DNA from: Elusimicrobiota bacterium
GTDB lineage: Bacteria; Elusimicrobiota; Elusimicrobia; UBA1565; UBA9628
Assembly (NCBI GenBank): GCA_003151975.1
Contig: PLZD01000054.1
Location: forward strand, 87,177-151,176
Direction of reading: 5' to 3'
DNA: 64,000 bases
Part shown: positions 40,951 to 49,483 of the stretch, piece after piece
Layout: each line of letters opens with the position of its first letter
Numbering within the stretch: the first letter of the stretch is position 1
Program-made: the position numbers and the translations under genes
The notes under the pieces: model-generated
The model's database searches: none
What the model saw: only the letters and a program-made list of their open reading frames with translations
Told to the model about the DNA's origin: nothing

Positions 40951-41930
40951 GAGGGACGCGCGAGCGCCGCTCTTTCGTGGTCGATGACGCTCTGCAGAAT
41001 CTGGTCGAGGGTGGCGCGCGGCCTGTAGCCGACGAGCTTTTTGATGCGCGAAAGATCCGGCACGCGCCGGCGCATGTCCTCGAAGCCCTCTTCGTAGGCC
41101 TTGGCGTAGGGCACCTTGACGATCTTGGACTTCGAACCGGTCAGCGCCTTGATGCGCTTGGCAAGATCAATGATCGTGACCTCGTGGGAATTGCCGATGT
41201 TGACGGCAATGCCGTGCGACTTGGGGCAATCGAGCAAATCCGCCAGCGCGACGACGACTTCGGTGACGAGAGCAAAGCACCGGCTCTGCTTGCCGTCGCC
41301 GTAGACGGTCATCGGCTTTCCCTTGAGGGCCTGGCCGACGAGCGAGGGGATCACCATGCCGTACTGGCCGGTTTGCCGCGGGCCGACGGTATTAAATAAG
41401 CGCACGACGGTCGTGGGGACCTGCTTCTGCTTCCAATACGCCAAAGCCAAGAACTCATCGATGGCCTTCGAGCAGGCGTAGGCCCAGCGCGATTTGCTGG
41501 TCGCGCCGAAAACGAGGTCGTCGTCCTCGGAAAACGGCTTCTTGCCGCCGCCGCCCTTGCCGTAGACTTCGGAAGTCGAGGTCATGATGACGCGGCGCTT
41601 CTTCTTGGCGGCCAGGCGCAGGACGTTCTCGGTGCCGTGCACATTGGTCTCGATCGTGCGCACGGGGTCCTCGACGATGAGCTTCACGCCGACGGCGGCG
41701 GCCAGGTGATAGATCGCGTCCGACCAATCCACGAGCTCGGCCAAGCCCGCGCTGTCGAAGATGGAGGCGATGGTATAGCGGAACTCGTGATGGGCTTTCA
41801 GGTGCTCGATGTTGCCGATCGAGCCCGTGGAGAGGTCGTCGATGACGTGCACCGAGTGCCCGCGCTTGAGGAGCTCCTCGGACAGGTGCGAGCCGATGAA
41901 CCCCGCCCCGCCGGTGATGAGGATGTTCAC
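40947..41930 (-). CDS. Extended SDR: UDP-glucose 4-epimerase / UDP-glucuronate decarboxylase-like
   Basis: A 327-residue SDR with M-N-I-L-I-T-G-G-A-G-F-I-G-S-H, I-D-D-L-S-T-G, H-L-A-A-A-V-G-V-K-L-I, T-S-T-S-E-V-Y-G-K, catalytic Y-A-C-S-K, R-L-F-N-T-V-G-P-R-Q-T and V-Y-G-D-G-K-Q-S-R-C-F. The block N-T-V-G-P-R-Q and the H-L-A-A segment resemble UDP-sugar epimerases and UXS-type decarboxylases, so the donor may be UDP-linked. It is first in a three-gene operon with a membrane GT2 and an SDR. The precise reaction is unresolved. Confidence 0.92.
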   Translation of the reverse strand: MNILITGGAGFIGSHLSEELLKRGHSVHVIDDLSTGSIGNIEHLKAHHEFRYTIASIFDSAGLAELVDWSDAIYHLAAAVGVKLIVEDPVRTIETNVHGTENVLRLAAKKKRRVIMTSTSEVYGKGGGGKKPFSEDDDLVFGATSKSRWAYACSKAIDEFLALAYWKQKQVPTTVVRLFNTVGPRQTGQYGMVIPSLVGQALKGKPMTVYGDGKQSRCFALVTEVVVALADLLDCPKSHGIAVNIGNSHEVTIIDLAKRIKALTGSKSKIVKVPYAKAYEEGFEDMRRRVPDLSRIKKLVGYRPRATLDQILQSVIDHERAALARPS

Positions 41931-41948
41931 GCGAATAGCTTAACCTTT

Positions 41949-41977
41949 TTGACAACCCGGCGGCAAAGGCGTAAAGT
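41949..41977 (+). promoter_or_regulatory. Promoter TTGACA-N17-TAAAGT before the methyltransferase at 41986
   Basis: A perfect TTGACA (41949-41954) with a 17-nt spacer to TAAAGT (41972-41977), 8 nt before the ATG. No Shine-Dalgarno sequence lies between, so the mRNA leader would be 0-2 nt. It lies in the 55-bp divergent gap to the SDR at 41930. Confidence 0.5.
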
Positions 41978-41985
41978 AGCTATTA

Positions 41986-42819
41986 ATGCCTTCTCTTTGC
42001 TGCGGCGCGGCGCTCGCGCCCTACGCCGACACGCCCAAAGTCGAGGTCTTCCGCTGCCGGAGTTGCGGGACTTATGCCGCGCGCTTCAAGCAAAAACGGC
42101 CCGAAGCACCCGATTCGTGGCGCGATCCCTCGATCACGGACAATTTCCTCAAGGCGCTCAAATACCGGCGCGAGCTTCAAAGCGAGCTAATCCTTACAAG
42201 CTTGAGCGATGTCTTTTCGCGCAGTCCCGCCCTCGATTACGCCTGCGGCCAGGGCGATTTCCTCGCGCAGGCGCTCGCGCGCGGCATCGACTGCGACGGC
42301 TGCGAGCTTGGCATCGCCGAAAAAGATCATCTCTTCAAGCTCACCTCGGCCTGGACCTTCCCCAAGAACGCCCGCCGCTACGAGACCCTGCTCCTGCTCG
42401 ACGTGCTCGAGCATCATCCAGACCCCGGCGCTTTTTTGAGAGACCTCAAGAGCCGCGGGATCAAGAATCTCATCATCAAGGTCCCCCTCAATACCGGCCC
42501 CATCGCGCTCGTCTCGCGTGCTCTCGCTTGCATCGGTCGGACATCCTTGCTCGAGCGGCTGCTGCTCGTCGATGAGCCCTCGCCGCATCTCTTCTTTTTC
42601 TCGACCGAAGGCCTCAAGAACCTCGTCGCGCGCGAGGGGTTTAAGTTCAAGGGCGTCTTGCCCCTGGCCGAGGTCGGCTGCGAACTGCCGCAAAGGCTGC
42701 GCCGTGAGCCGACCGGCGTCGTCCGTCTCTTTCTCTCGTTCGCCGGCTGGAAATTAGCCGCGCTGTCCACCATCTGGCCCGACACGGCAGTGCTGCTTTT
42801 TGAGGCGAGCGCCGCATGA
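41986..42819 (+). CDS. SAM-dependent methyltransferase-like protein with N-terminal zinc ribbon
   Basis: A 277-residue protein. The N-terminus has paired cysteines, C-C-G-A-A-L (5-6) and F-R-C-R-S-C-G-T-Y, forming a probable zinc ribbon. A class I methyltransferase core follows, with motif I A-L-D-Y-A-C-G-Q-G-D-F-L and L-L-L-D-V-L-E-H-H-P-D-P-G-A-F. A later segment, P-H-L-F-F-F-S-T-E-G-L-K-N-L, is typical of Methyltransf_23/UbiG-like proteins in glycan clusters. It probably O- or N-methylates a glycan or sugar. The end overlaps the GT39-like gene (ATGA). Confidence 0.88.
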   Translation: MPSLCCGAALAPYADTPKVEVFRCRSCGTYAARFKQKRPEAPDSWRDPSITDNFLKALKYRRELQSELILTSLSDVFSRSPALDYACGQGDFLAQALARGIDCDGCELGIAEKDHLFKLTSAWTFPKNARRYETLLLLDVLEHHPDPGAFLRDLKSRGIKNLIIKVPLNTGPIALVSRALACIGRTSLLERLLLVDEPSPHLFFFSTEGLKNLVAREGFKFKGVLPLAEVGCELPQRLRREPTGVVRLFLSFAGWKLAALSTIWPDTAVLLFEASAA

Positions 42820-44567
42820 GCAAGGATTTCAAAAAGCTCTGGCCGGTCCTGCTCGGAGCCCTCATTCTCTATCTAATCGGCATGAGCTGGGGCTTGCCCT
42901 CAACCGAGCGCGCCGAGCGCGTCTTGGCTCCGGAGCAGCGAACGGACGCATTCTACAAGACGCTCGAAGACAATCGCCGCGCGATGTACCAGCGCATCGG
43001 CCTCAACATCACGGCCACTTACGGCCGCGGGCAGTGGAACGGCGAGCTTCTGCCCTCGACGACGGCCTTCCGCCAGATCCGCTACCTCGCGGGTAAAGCG
43101 CCCAACGAGACGCTCATGCACGGCTACAGCTCCTTCATCCTGCGCTCCGTCGAGCAGGATGAGCAGTTCACGCTCAACGCCTTGAGCCGCATGAAGCCGA
43201 AGCACCTGGACTTCAACTCGCACCAGACCGCCAACGGCGGCGCTTTCCTCTATCCCGTCGCGGCGGTGATGGCGACGCTCCACATCGTCGGCTACACGCA
43301 CCTGACGACCGATCCTTTGTTCTATTACCGCAATCCCGATGAGCTCGCGCGGCTCTTCAAGGCCGGGCGCTTGTTCTCGGTGCTCTGCGGACTGGGCTGT
43401 GTCGTCATGGTATTCCTGATTGGCCGCCTGCTCTACGACGAGCGCGTGGGACTGTGGTCTGCGGCTCTCTTTGGACTTTCGCCGACGGTCGTCGCCTACA
43501 CGCACATCATGAAGCCGCACGTGCCCGCCGCCTTCCTCTCTCTTTGGTGCTTGTTCTACTGCCTCAAAGGCGCCAAAGAAAAAAGGCCGCGCGAGTTCTT
43601 CGCGGCGAATCTCCTTTTTGGTCTGGCGGTCAGCGCGGCGAAGTATTGTTGGATCTTGGCCGCGCCGATGTGGCTATGCTGGTGGCTCTCAAACGGCAAG
43701 AAGCTCTCCGTCCGGCAATTCCTGACGCTTGCCGGCTGGAACGCTTTGGCCGTAGCGGTCTATGGCGCCACCAACATATTCGCTTTGCTCGACTGGCGCG
43801 ATTTGCTCGCCGAGATGCACGCGGAAGGCGCGTGGTATCACTCCACGCTCAACCCCGCGGCGATCTTCCATCTGCTCGGCCGGCCGATGCGGCTGGGTTT
43901 GAGCGACGGCGCGTGGCTTGTCGGAATTTGCGGTCTTCTCGGCGCCCTATACAAGCGCGGCCCGTCCGAGCGGCTGCTGTTGATCGTCTTCTTGCCGCTG
44001 ATCGCGTGCCTGTCGTTTCTCGTCAGCAGCGCGGCCGGAGAACCCGCGACGATCCGCTTCTGCATGGGCCCCGCCGCGATCTTGGTGCTGTTGTCCGTCG
44101 GCTGGATTTCAAAGCAGAGCCCGCTCAAGGACACGCCTTGGCTCAACCTCGTTCTCGCCGTCGCGCTGATCGTCACCGTAGGCAAGTCCGCGCTGTTTGA
44201 CGCCAATTTCCTGCGCGACAGCATGAACGAGTCGAATGCGTTTGCCGCCGCGCGCTGGATCGAGGCCCGCGCGCCGAAATTCGGCGAGCTCGGCTTTGCC
44301 ACGCCCGCGCCCATGCTCGACCGCTTCCCCCCCGTACGCTTCCTCAACTACGATCTCGTCTATCTCAACGACGGCCCCGTCTCGCCTGCCGACGAGAAAA
44401 AGCTCCCGCAATATTTCATCACGAGCGGCCGCCAGCTCGAAGACCTGCCTCAGAACGCCCAGCGTTATTACGAGGTCCTCCAAAAGTTCAACGCCATGGG
44501 CTCCTTCGCGGACCCTTTCACTTCGGCCAACTATCCGCTGCTCCTGCTGTCCAAAAAGGCCCGCTAA
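42816..44567 (+). CDS. GT39-like polytopic membrane glycosyltransferase
   Basis: A 583-residue protein with about eleven TM helices. The first TM is followed by an unusually long loop (about 25-155). The block R-L-F-S-V-L-C-G-L-G-C-V-V-M-V and L-L-Y-D-E-R-V-G-L-W-S-A-A-L-F-G-L-S-P-T-V-V follows, then Y-T-H-I-M-K-P-H-V-P-A, a layout seen in PMT/GT39-like proteins of bacterial glycan loci. The acidic first-loop motif is not as clear as in the protein at 31350. It is co-translated with the methyltransferase (ATGA) and followed by the deacetylase after 18 nt. Confidence 0.86.
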   Translation: MSKDFKKLWPVLLGALILYLIGMSWGLPSTERAERVLAPEQRTDAFYKTLEDNRRAMYQRIGLNITATYGRGQWNGELLPSTTAFRQIRYLAGKAPNETLMHGYSSFILRSVEQDEQFTLNALSRMKPKHLDFNSHQTANGGAFLYPVAAVMATLHIVGYTHLTTDPLFYYRNPDELARLFKAGRLFSVLCGLGCVVMVFLIGRLLYDERVGLWSAALFGLSPTVVAYTHIMKPHVPAAFLSLWCLFYCLKGAKEKRPREFFAANLLFGLAVSAAKYCWILAAPMWLCWWLSNGKKLSVRQFLTLAGWNALAVAVYGATNIFALLDWRDLLAEMHAEGAWYHSTLNPAAIFHLLGRPMRLGLSDGAWLVGICGLLGALYKRGPSERLLLIVFLPLIACLSFLVSSAAGEPATIRFCMGPAAILVLLSVGWISKQSPLKDTPWLNLVLAVALIVTVGKSALFDANFLRDSMNESNAFAAARWIEARAPKFGELGFATPAPMLDRFPPVRFLNYDLVYLNDGPVSPADEKKLPQYFITSGRQLEDLPQNAQRYYEVLQKFNAMGSFADPFTSANYPLLLLSKKAR

Positions 44568-44571
44568 GAGC

Positions 44572-44577
44572 TAGAAT
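44572..44577 (+). promoter_or_regulatory. -10-like TAGAAT before the deacetylase gene
   Basis: TAGAAT (5 of 6 to TATAAT) ends 8 nt before the ATG at 44586. No convincing -35 was found. It may give the deacetylase its own transcript. Confidence 0.28.
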
Positions 44578-44585
44578 CCTGCGTC

Positions 44586-45452
44586 ATGGAACGGGCCCCG
44601 CGGCTTTTTCTTTCCGTCGACGTCGAGGAGTGGTTCACTTCGACGAAGGTCGCCGCGTTCAAGAACGATCGCGACTTCCGCAAGGACAGCGATATCTTCG
44701 AGACCACGACGGCGATCCTGGATTCCTTCAAGCGCGCGGGCATGGTCGGCTCGTTCTTCTTCATCCGCGAGATCGCCGAGCGCCACCCCGAGCTCGTCGA
44801 GCGCATGAAGAGCGAGGGCCACGAGATCGCCCTGCACGGCGAGAACCACGAACACTTGAGCCGCGTGACCGACGACGATTTCAAAGCCATGCTGGCTCGC
44901 TCGCAAGAATTTTTCGGGAAGCGCTTCGGCGTGAAGCTCGCGGGCTACCGCGCGCCTTACTTCTCAATGAACGACGACAAGCTCGCGGTGCTCAAAGCCA
45001 GCGGCCTCAGCTACGATACCTCGGTCGTCCCGTGTCTGCCGATTCCCGGCTGGTACGGCTCGTGGCGCGCGCCGCTGACCCCTTATCGCATCGGGAACGA
45101 GCTTGATTCTTCCGACCCCAAAGGCGAGTTTCTCGAATTCCCGATGAGCGTGCATCCAACGCTGCGAATTCCCGGTTTGGGCGGCTATTACTTCCGCAAC
45201 TTGGGATTGGGTTGGAGCACGCACATTCTGAGGAGCTGTCTCGCGAAGCTCGGCTACTGCATGTTCTATATTCACCCCTGGGAACTTTCCGACAAGCTGC
45301 CGAAGGACGTCGGCATGCCGTTCTACATGAGCCGCCGCGCGGGCTCCTGGACGCGCGAGGCGTTGGACCGGCTGCTTGCCGCCGCCAAGGAAGTCGAAGG
45401 CCTCAAAACCACGACTCTGTCGGCTTATCTTCGCGAGCAGGCCGCGCGCTAA
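44586..45452 (+). CDS. Polysaccharide deacetylase (NodB fold, DUF3473 type)
   Basis: A 288-residue NodB-fold carbohydrate esterase. Motif 1 is L-S-V-D-V-E-E-W (catalytic Asp-Glu). Motif 2 is A-L-H-G-E-N-H-E-H (metal His pair). Motif 3 is G-Y-R-A-P-Y-F-S (Arg-Ala-Pro). The C-terminal Y-I-H-P-W-E-L resembles the DUF3473 extension of XrtA/EPS-associated deacetylases. It would remove N-acetyl groups from the glycan or its lipid-linked precursor. No signal peptide is evident, so action on a cytoplasmic-side precursor is possible. It converges with pgpA with a 4-bp overlap. Confidence 0.92.
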   Translation: MERAPRLFLSVDVEEWFTSTKVAAFKNDRDFRKDSDIFETTTAILDSFKRAGMVGSFFFIREIAERHPELVERMKSEGHEIALHGENHEHLSRVTDDDFKAMLARSQEFFGKRFGVKLAGYRAPYFSMNDDKLAVLKASGLSYDTSVVPCLPIPGWYGSWRAPLTPYRIGNELDSSDPKGEFLEFPMSVHPTLRIPGLGGYYFRNLGLGWSTHILRSCLAKLGYCMFYIHPWELSDKLPKDVGMPFYMSRRAGSWTREALDRLLAAAKEVEGLKTTTLSAYLREQAAR

Positions 45453-45934
45453 CGCGCGAGGAACGACAGGATCAAGCGCGCGCCGACGTTGACGTAGATG
45501 CCCGCGACGATGTCGTCGCCCATGATCGCAAGCCCGCCTTTCAGATGCTTCTCGATCATGTTCAGCGGGAAGATCTTAAGATTGTCCACGACGCGAAAGG
45601 CAAACCAAAGCCCGAGCAGCAGATCGACGCGGCCCTGCTGGAAGCCGTAGATCGAAATCAGAAGGCCGACCACGTCGTCGATGACGATCGTGCTGCAGTC
45701 CTTCTCGCCGAAAAGCTTCTCGGCGGCCCCGCAGACCCAGAACCCGACGGTCGCGACAATCGCAATCGTCAACGCGAAGCCGTCATTGACCAGCCAGCTG
45801 TCGCGCATGAGCAAGACGCCCAAGAGCGCCGTGAAGCTCGCCACCGCAGCGGGCGCCACGCGGGAATATCCCGTGTACGCCCAAGTGGCGAGAAACAGCG
45901 TGACTTCTTTGGGCTCGAGACGCTTTGGGCTCAT
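45449..45934 (-). CDS. pgpA: Phosphatidylglycerophosphatase A
   Basis: A 161-residue membrane phosphatase of the PgpA family, which dephosphorylates phosphatidylglycerol-phosphate. Family blocks visible: A-Y-T-G-Y-S-R-V-A-P near the start, I-V-I-D-D-V-V-G-L, L-W-F-A-F-R-V-V-D-N-L-K-I-F-P, and G-G-L-A-I-M-G-D-D-I-V-A-G-I-Y. Three to four TM segments are seen. It is the last gene after ATP-grasp, SDR and radical-SAM genes (4-bp overlap with the ATP-grasp end). A housekeeping lipid gene is unusual inside a sugar locus; it might act on another lipid phosphate. Confidence 0.9.
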   Translation of the reverse strand: MSPKRLEPKEVTLFLATWAYTGYSRVAPAAVASFTALLGVLLMRDSWLVNDGFALTIAIVATVGFWVCGAAEKLFGEKDCSTIVIDDVVGLLISIYGFQQGRVDLLLGLWFAFRVVDNLKIFPLNMIEKHLKGGLAIMGDDIVAGIYVNVGARLILSFLAR

Positions 45935-47121
45935 TTGCGAGCGCTCTTCTCACGGAAAATAAAATCCCGCCACTGCGCCGGATCGAGGCTGTGGGCCATG
46001 AGCCATAGTAGCCAAAAAAACAGCGGCCGCCAATCGTCGCGGTCGATGAACTCGTCGTAAGTGTCCGGGTCGAAGAAATTAAAGAACGAAGGCTTCAGAT
46101 GAAAGCGGTTAGGATTGGCCAGAAAATGCAGGAAATCCGCCGGGATCAGCCAGCGGCAGCGCACGCCGGCCTTGTAGTCGAGCACGGGCTTGGCCTTCCC
46201 GTCGACATAAAGCTCATATAGTATCTGCGGGATCGGCACGCCGCTCAAATAGCTCAAGCGCGTCGAGGCGTTGAGCCGCTCGTTGATCTCGATGACCTTC
46301 GGCACGCCGTCGCGGTTGTCGCGCCGGAACTCGACCATGCCGATGCCCGTCCAGCCGATGCCCTGGAGGAGTTTGACCGCGATGTCCTCCTGGTCCTTGC
46401 GCTTGACGCTCTCGACAAGCGTCGAGGCGCCGGCCGCGACCGGGAACTCGCGCAGGCGTACATAGCTGAAAGCGCAGAGCACTTCCTGCTTAACGCCAAG
46501 AATGACGACCGTGACGTTGCCCCCCTCATCCGAGGGGATGTATTCCTGAAGAACGGGCCACGCGTAGCGCCCGTGCGTTTGCAGATAAGTCTCGCGCAGG
46601 AGCGCGCGGTCTTTCACGATGGATAAGCCGCGCGCGCCCGAGGCCACGCGCGGCTTGATGACGATGGGAAGGTCTTTGATCTCGGCGAGCGCCGCGTCGA
46701 GCTCGCTCTCGCTTTGGGGCGACCAAGTGCGCGGATTGGGCACGCCGGCTTTTCTTGCCGCGACATTGGTTTGCGCCTTGTCCATCGCGTAGATGAGTTT
46801 GTCCTTGGGCGGCAGAGCGAAGCGGGAGAGCTTTGCGAGTTCGTCCTCATGCTCGGAGTAAAGATGAACCTCGTACTCGCTGCACGGCAGCACGAAATCG
46901 TATTTCTCGGCCAGCAACAGCGCCTTAAGAAACGCGATGTGCTTTTGCGGCTCGTAGCGCGTCGACGGATAGACGATGCGCTTCTTGCAGTAGCGCGACC
47001 AAAGGCCCGGAGCCAGCGCCGAGCTGTCGCCGACGTGCACCTCGTGGCCGAATTCGGCGAGGCAGCGCGCCGCCGCCAAAGTTTTGCGCTCAAGCCCGCC
47101 CGTGATCAGGACCTTGCCCAT
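45931..47121 (-). CDS. ATP-grasp ligase-like protein
   Basis: A 396-residue ATP-grasp protein. A Rossmann-like pre-ATP domain starts K-V-L-I-T-G-G-L-E-R-K-T. The ATP-binding part contains L-P-I-V-I-K-P-R-V-A-S-G-A-R-G, L-Q-E-Y-I-P-S-D-E-G-G and the metal-binding V-I-E-I-N-E-R-L-N-A-S-T-R-L. It resembles carboxylate-amine ligases related to carbamoyl-phosphate synthase. It would activate a carboxylate as acyl phosphate for an amine or other nucleophile; the substrate is unknown. ATG 47121 is 1 nt after the upstream SDR stop. It could decorate the glycan with an amino acid, but this is speculation. Confidence 0.9.
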   Translation of the reverse strand: MGKVLITGGLERKTLAAARCLAEFGHEVHVGDSSALAPGLWSRYCKKRIVYPSTRYEPQKHIAFLKALLLAEKYDFVLPCSEYEVHLYSEHEDELAKLSRFALPPKDKLIYAMDKAQTNVAARKAGVPNPRTWSPQSESELDAALAEIKDLPIVIKPRVASGARGLSIVKDRALLRETYLQTHGRYAWPVLQEYIPSDEGGNVTVVILGVKQEVLCAFSYVRLREFPVAAGASTLVESVKRKDQEDIAVKLLQGIGWTGIGMVEFRRDNRDGVPKVIEINERLNASTRLSYLSGVPIPQILYELYVDGKAKPVLDYKAGVRCRWLIPADFLHFLANPNRFHLKPSFFNFFDPDTYDEFIDRDDWRPLFFWLLWLMAHSLDPAQWRDFIFREKSARK

Positions 47122-47122
47122 C

Positions 47123-47902
47123 TCAGTCGCGCTCCAAGGACGCGAGCTTGGCCGTATCCAGAAGGAACGAATCATTCATGCGCGCAAGCTTCCCGCTGAA
47201 CATCGTCAGGACACGCGGCAAGTGACGCACGCGCCGGCCGCCGGCGACGCGCTCGACGAGGTCGAACATGCGGTGCGGCTGCGAGTCGGCGACGTTGACG
47301 GTCTGGCCAAACCAGCGTGGGTTTCCCGACGCCGCCAAAATCGTGCGCCGAAAACCCTCGATCGAGAGCATGGAGCGCTCCTGTGCGCCGTCGCCGATCA
47401 CAAAAGGAAAGAGCTTCTTGAAGCCGCGCTCCATCTGCCGCAGGACGTCGTCGCCGGCGCCGTAGACGGTGGCCAAGCGCAGAATCGTGAACGGAATATC
47501 AAGCCGCGCGCACGCCTGCGCGATCTTCTTTTCCGCCGCGAGCTTGCTGGCGCCGTAGGCGGTCCGGGGATTGGGCTCGCTCGTCTCGGCAAGCATTGAT
47601 TGCGAGCGCTCGCCGTAGACGTACATCGTGCTAAGAAAAATAAAGTGCGGCGGAGGCATGATGCGGCTTTGCTCGAGCCACGAGAGCAGGCGTTCCGTGA
47701 ACCCGACGTTGGCCTCGGCAAACTCGCTGGCTTTGCGCGCGCGGTCGTAGCGCAGGCCCGCCATATGCAGCACGACATCGACTTTTCCCGCTTCGCCCGG
47801 GGCTGGAAGATTTCTAGCCAAGGCTTGGACTTCGTGGCCTTTGAGCGCGGGGACCAGCGCTTTGCCCAGATCGCCGGATGAGCCCGTCAACAGAAATCGC
47901 AC
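47123..47902 (-). CDS. Extended SDR, NDP-sugar type, intact YxxxK
   Basis: A 259-residue SDR starting R-F-L-L-T-G-S-S-G-D-L-G-K, with V-L-H-M-A-G-L-R, F-L-S-T-M-Y-V-Y-G-E, catalytic Y-G-A-S-K-L-A-A-E and L-R-L-A-T-V-Y-G-A-G. The C-terminal substrate domain is short. The GTG at 47902 overlaps the radical-SAM stop by one base (TAGTG); the frame stays open to 48610, but only as antisense-like sequence inside that gene. It is followed by ATP-grasp after 1 nt. Probably an NDP-sugar reductase or epimerase; substrate unknown. Confidence 0.88.
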   Translation of the reverse strand: MRFLLTGSSGDLGKALVPALKGHEVQALARNLPAPGEAGKVDVVLHMAGLRYDRARKASEFAEANVGFTERLLSWLEQSRIMPPPHFIFLSTMYVYGERSQSMLAETSEPNPRTAYGASKLAAEKKIAQACARLDIPFTILRLATVYGAGDDVLRQMERGFKKLFPFVIGDGAQERSMLSIEGFRRTILAASGNPRWFGQTVNVADSQPHRMFDLVERVAGGRRVRHLPRVLTMFSGKLARMNDSFLLDTAKLASLERD

Positions 47903-49422
47903 TAGGCTTTGGTCGCAAGCGTCGGCTTGCTGAGCCATTTGTAGCCGCGGTCGAAGAGGCCGCGCAGGGCCTGCTCGGAGCGGCTCTCGAAATGGCCGCT
48001 GGCGAAGTTCCAGATCATGCGCAAGAGGCGCCACGGGCGAATCGTCCACGACACGGCGTAGAAAAACAGGATCGCGATGCCCCGCGCCCACAGCATGCCC
48101 GTCTTGCTCAAGGCGGGCGCGAAGGAATGGGTCTTGGTGATGTCGGAGTACGCGGCCAGGCCGTAGAAATACTCGTCGTCGAGCTCCTTGATCTTGCCTT
48201 CCTTCTTGAGCTGAAAGAAAAGCTCGGATCCGGGGTAAGGAACGAACGTCCAAATGGAGATGTCGTGCACGCCGACGACGGCCATCTTGACCATCAGCCA
48301 GACGTCGGCCCGGATGTGGCTCCAGTTCTCGTGGGGGAAGCCAAAGATGAAATTTGCCTTCGTGTTGAGCCCGCTGAGCACCGCGCCCCGCATCGAGCGA
48401 AGCATCATCGGCATCGAGACTTTTTTCTTGATTTTCGTCAGCGATTCTTCGGAGCCGCTCTCGGGCGCGTAGGAGATATTGCGGCAGCCGGTTTTGTAGA
48501 GCAGGCCGCTGACCTCGGGGTCGATGGCCTCCGAGCGCGTGCCGGAGGGAAGCTGCCAGGTGAACTTCATGCCGCGCGACTCGATGGCGCGGCAGAAGTC
48601 CACGATCCACTGCCTTTTCACGATCACGGTCAGGTCGTAGAAGTCGAAATTGCTGATGTCGTAGGTCTTCTGAAGTGTTGCGAGCTCATTAAGCAGGTCG
48701 TCGATGTCGCGCGCGATCCAGCGCGTGGTCCACATGAAGGGGTTGGAGCAGAAAGTGCACTGATACGGACAGCCGCGCGAGGCCAGCACCGGCATCGAGC
48801 GGCCTCGGTCGACGCCGAAGCCGTAGCGGCGGCTCAAGTATTCCTCGATGGGGATCAAATCCCAAGCCGGGCGCGGAATCTTGTCGATCTCGCGGATGCG
48901 CTCGCCGTGCGCCGTGGGTCCGTCCTTCAAGTGGAGTCCGGCCACTTGCTTGAGGCCCTCGATGCCTTCTTTCTTGTAGGCTCGCGCAAGCTCGCAGACC
49001 GACTCCTCGCCCTCGCCGAGCACGACGGCGTCCAAGGGACTGTCGTGCAGGCAGAGCTCCGGCACGGCCGTCGCGTGCTCGCCGCCGGCGATCAGAAGAA
49101 CCTCAGGAAAGCGCGCGCGGATCAACTTCAGAAGATCGCGAGCGGTCGGCCACTCGTAGGAAAATTGAATCGCGACGCCGATCATGTCGGCGTCTTCGGG
49201 AATCTTTGCTACAAGCTGCTCTAAAGTCAGGCCGTGGAGTATGCCGTGCTCGACCGTCGTGTACTGCTCGATTGAGAGGCCCACCGCGTCGAGAAAGGTC
49301 ACGTCCACGCCTTCGGCCCGAAGCGCTCCCGCGATGTAGGCCGGCCCCAGCGGCGGCACGATGTTGTAGGCCATGTTGAAGGCCGGCATCATGACCGGAG
49401 GCCGAATTATGGTGGCTTTCAT
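47902..49422 (-). CDS. Cobalamin-binding-domain radical SAM enzyme
   Basis: A 506-residue protein. The N-terminal B12-binding-like domain (about 1-150) includes I-V-P-P-L-G-P-A-Y-I-A-G-A-L, G-G-E-H-A-T-A-V-P and V-L-G-E-G-E-E. The radical-SAM core has C-P-Y-Q-C-T-F-C at 218-225 (CxxxCxxC) and Y-A-P-E-S-G-S-E-E. The C-terminal tail contains a hydrophobic segment (about 440-465), so membrane or lipid association is likely. This architecture includes hopanoid and lipid C-methylases. It is first in the operon with SDR, ATP-grasp and pgpA and has a good promoter candidate. The substrate is unknown; a lipid or lipid-linked sugar is favoured by context. Confidence 0.91.
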   Translation of the reverse strand: MKATIIRPPVMMPAFNMAYNIVPPLGPAYIAGALRAEGVDVTFLDAVGLSIEQYTTVEHGILHGLTLEQLVAKIPEDADMIGVAIQFSYEWPTARDLLKLIRARFPEVLLIAGGEHATAVPELCLHDSPLDAVVLGEGEESVCELARAYKKEGIEGLKQVAGLHLKDGPTAHGERIREIDKIPRPAWDLIPIEEYLSRRYGFGVDRGRSMPVLASRGCPYQCTFCSNPFMWTTRWIARDIDDLLNELATLQKTYDISNFDFYDLTVIVKRQWIVDFCRAIESRGMKFTWQLPSGTRSEAIDPEVSGLLYKTGCRNISYAPESGSEESLTKIKKKVSMPMMLRSMRGAVLSGLNTKANFIFGFPHENWSHIRADVWLMVKMAVVGVHDISIWTFVPYPGSELFFQLKKEGKIKELDDEYFYGLAAYSDITKTHSFAPALSKTGMLWARGIAILFFYAVSWTIRPWRLLRMIWNFASGHFESRSEQALRGLFDRGYKWLSKPTLATKA

Positions 49423-49435
49423 TTGCTCCGTCTTA

Positions 49436-49463
49436 AGTATACCCTGAACGGCCGCAAAATCAA
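49436..49463 (-). promoter_or_regulatory. Promoter TTGATT-N16-TATACT before the radical-SAM gene at 49422
   Basis: On the minus strand TTGATT (49458-49463), a 16-nt spacer, TATACT (49436-49441), then 13 nt to the ATG with GGAG just upstream of it. Unlike many neighbours this unit has a short leader with a ribosome site. Confidence 0.45.
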
Positions 49464-49483
49464 GGCTTTGGCCGCGCCCAAGC

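Noticed and set aside
47903-48610. Extension of the SDR at 47123 to 495 aa
   Set aside because: It is in another frame of the radical-SAM gene. The Rossmann start R-F-L-L-T-G-S-S-G-D-L-G begins right after the GTG at 47902.
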